A stretch of DNA of 6,336 nt from CALCHX01 sp035761165 (GTDB taxonomy: Bacteria; Gemmatimonadota; Gemmatimonadetes; Gemmatimonadales; Gemmatimonadaceae): positions 1 to 6,336 of the forward strand of contig DASTRO010000276.1 of assembly GCA_035761165.1 (NCBI GenBank), written 5' to 3'. Below, piece after piece: positions 5,616 through 6,336 of the stretch (the stretch's first letter is position 1; every line of letters starts with the position of its first letter). The translations under genes and the position numbers were made by a program. Under the pieces are notes generated by a model. That model saw only the letters and a program-made list of their open reading frames with translations. It was not told where the DNA came from and searched no databases.

Positions 5616-6336
5616 ATGCCGGTGTTCCGCCGCACGCTCGTCGCCGCGCTCCTGGTGCCGTTCTCGCTCGTCGCGCAGCCGCCGGCGCGCGACGGCGTGC
5701 CACCCGCCACGTCGTCGGTCGGCGGGCCGGTGGTGGGGCCGGCGCGCGGCACGGTGATCGTCGTCGGCGGCGGCGCGATGGGGCCGGAGATCTACGAGCG
5801 CTTCATCGCCGCGGCCGGCGGGCCCGACGCGCTCATCGTCGACGTGCCGACGGCCGGCGGCGCCGAGGCGTACGGCGACGACGCGGCCGGGGCGCGCGGC
5901 TTCCGGCGCGCCGGCGCGCGCAACGTGCGCGTCCTCCACACCACCGACCCGCGCGTCGCCGACGCCGACTCCTTCGTCGTCGTGCTGCGCCAGGCGCGCG
6001 GCGTCTGGTTCGAGGGCGGGCGCCAGTACCGCCTCGTCGATGCGTATGCGGGCACGAAGACCGAGCAGGCGTTCCGCGACGTGCTGGCGCGCGGCGGCGT
6101 CGTGGGCGGCTCGTCGGCCGGCGCCACGATCCTCGGCGACTTCCTCGTCCGCGGCGCGCCGTCGAACGACAATCGCATCATGGACTATCCGGGGTACGAG
6201 AAGGGCTTCGCCTTCCTGCGCGGCGTCGCCATCGATCAACACGTGGTCGCGCGCGAGCGGCTCCCCGACCTCGCCGATTCCATCATGCCGCGCTACCCGC
6301 GGCTGCTCGGCATGTCGGAGGACGAAGGCACCGCGT
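5616..6336 (+). CDS. Exported S51-family (cyanophycinase-like) serine peptidase, 3' truncated by window
   Basis: The frame is open for 240 codons to the window end; roughly the last third is probably missing. Residues 1-20 are a signal peptide (basic MPVFRR, hydrophobic core, cleavage likely between SLVA and QPP), so the enzyme should act in the periplasm or outside. The body matches the S51 fold, which is related to class I amidotransferases. A first beta-strand leads to a glycine loop (GTVIVVGGGAMG, 45-56). GVWFEGGRQ (129-137) provides the conserved Gln. GGSSAGA (164-170) is the nucleophile elbow with Ser167. LRGVAIDQH (201-209) supplies the Asp-Gln-His motif, followed by the Arg/Leu-rich turn. 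GMSEDEGTA (232-240) matches the 'G(I)DE.TA' segment. No Cys is present. The family includes cyanophycinase (beta-Asp-Arg dipeptide release) and alpha-aspartyl dipeptidase (PepE); export argues against the cytosolic dipeptidase role. It is divergent from the M14 peptidase gene. True cyanophycin specificity is unproven. Confidence 0.88.
   Translation, partial: MPVFRRTLVAALLVPFSLVAQPPARDGVPPATSSVGGPVVGPARGTVIVVGGGAMGPEIYERFIAAAGGPDALIVDVPTAGGAEAYGDDAAGARGFRRAGARNVRVLHTTDPRVADADSFVVVLRQARGVWFEGGRQYRLVDAYAGTKTEQAFRDVLARGGVVGGSSAGATILGDFLVRGAPSNDNRIMDYPGYEKGFAFLRGVAIDQHVVARERLPDLADSIMPRYPRLLGMSEDEGTA

Noticed and set aside
5288..5757. Short frames on both strands in the divergent intergenic region (80-143 codons)
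   Set aside because: They read through the tandem repeats, have Ser/Arg/Pro-rich translations without domains, and overlap the ends of the real genes in other frames.

Overview
The window is about 70% GC with a very strong G/C third-position bias. It holds an orphan, PadR-linked MacB-like permease and exported peptidases with 'xAQ'-type signal-peptide ends. This combination suggests a high-GC soil or environmental bacterium such as Gemmatimonadota; Acidobacteriota is the main alternative. The taxonomic call is inferred from gene content and style, not from a marker gene.

Layout. (1) Bases 2-91 (+) are the last 29 codons of an upstream gene, probably a PadR-type regulator. Its TGA overlaps the ATG of the next gene. 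(2) Bases 91-2751 (+) encode an 886-residue MacB/FtsX-type permease of the 'acidobacterial duplicated orphan permease' (ADOP) type, with an N-terminal prefix domain and no ATPase partner in view. (3) Bases 2752-2814 are a short convergent gap with a strong hairpin, fully paired only in the + strand RNA. (4) Bases 2815-5178 (-) encode a 787-residue exported M14 zinc carboxypeptidase with all metal and catalytic residues recognisable, plus a C-terminal glutamine-amidotransferase-like domain. (5) Bases 5179-5615 are a 437-bp divergent intergenic region. It holds two arrays of a GGATGAAC-type motif in opposite orientation, with a strand-polarised hairpin between them. (6) Bases 5616-6336 (+) are the first 240 codons of an exported S51 (cyanophycinase-like) serine peptidase, cut by the window end.

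How the genes may work together. The PadR-like gene and the permease look like a regulator-transporter pair translated in tandem. The M14 and S51 genes are divergently arranged, both carry signal peptides, and both would act outside the cytoplasm on peptides or amino-acid polymers. This suggests a scavenging role, possibly including isoaspartyl or cyanophycin-like material, but nothing in the window fixes the substrate. No mobile-element gene, CRISPR array, tRNA or rRNA was seen. The least ordinary feature is the inverted motif-array element between the two peptidase genes.
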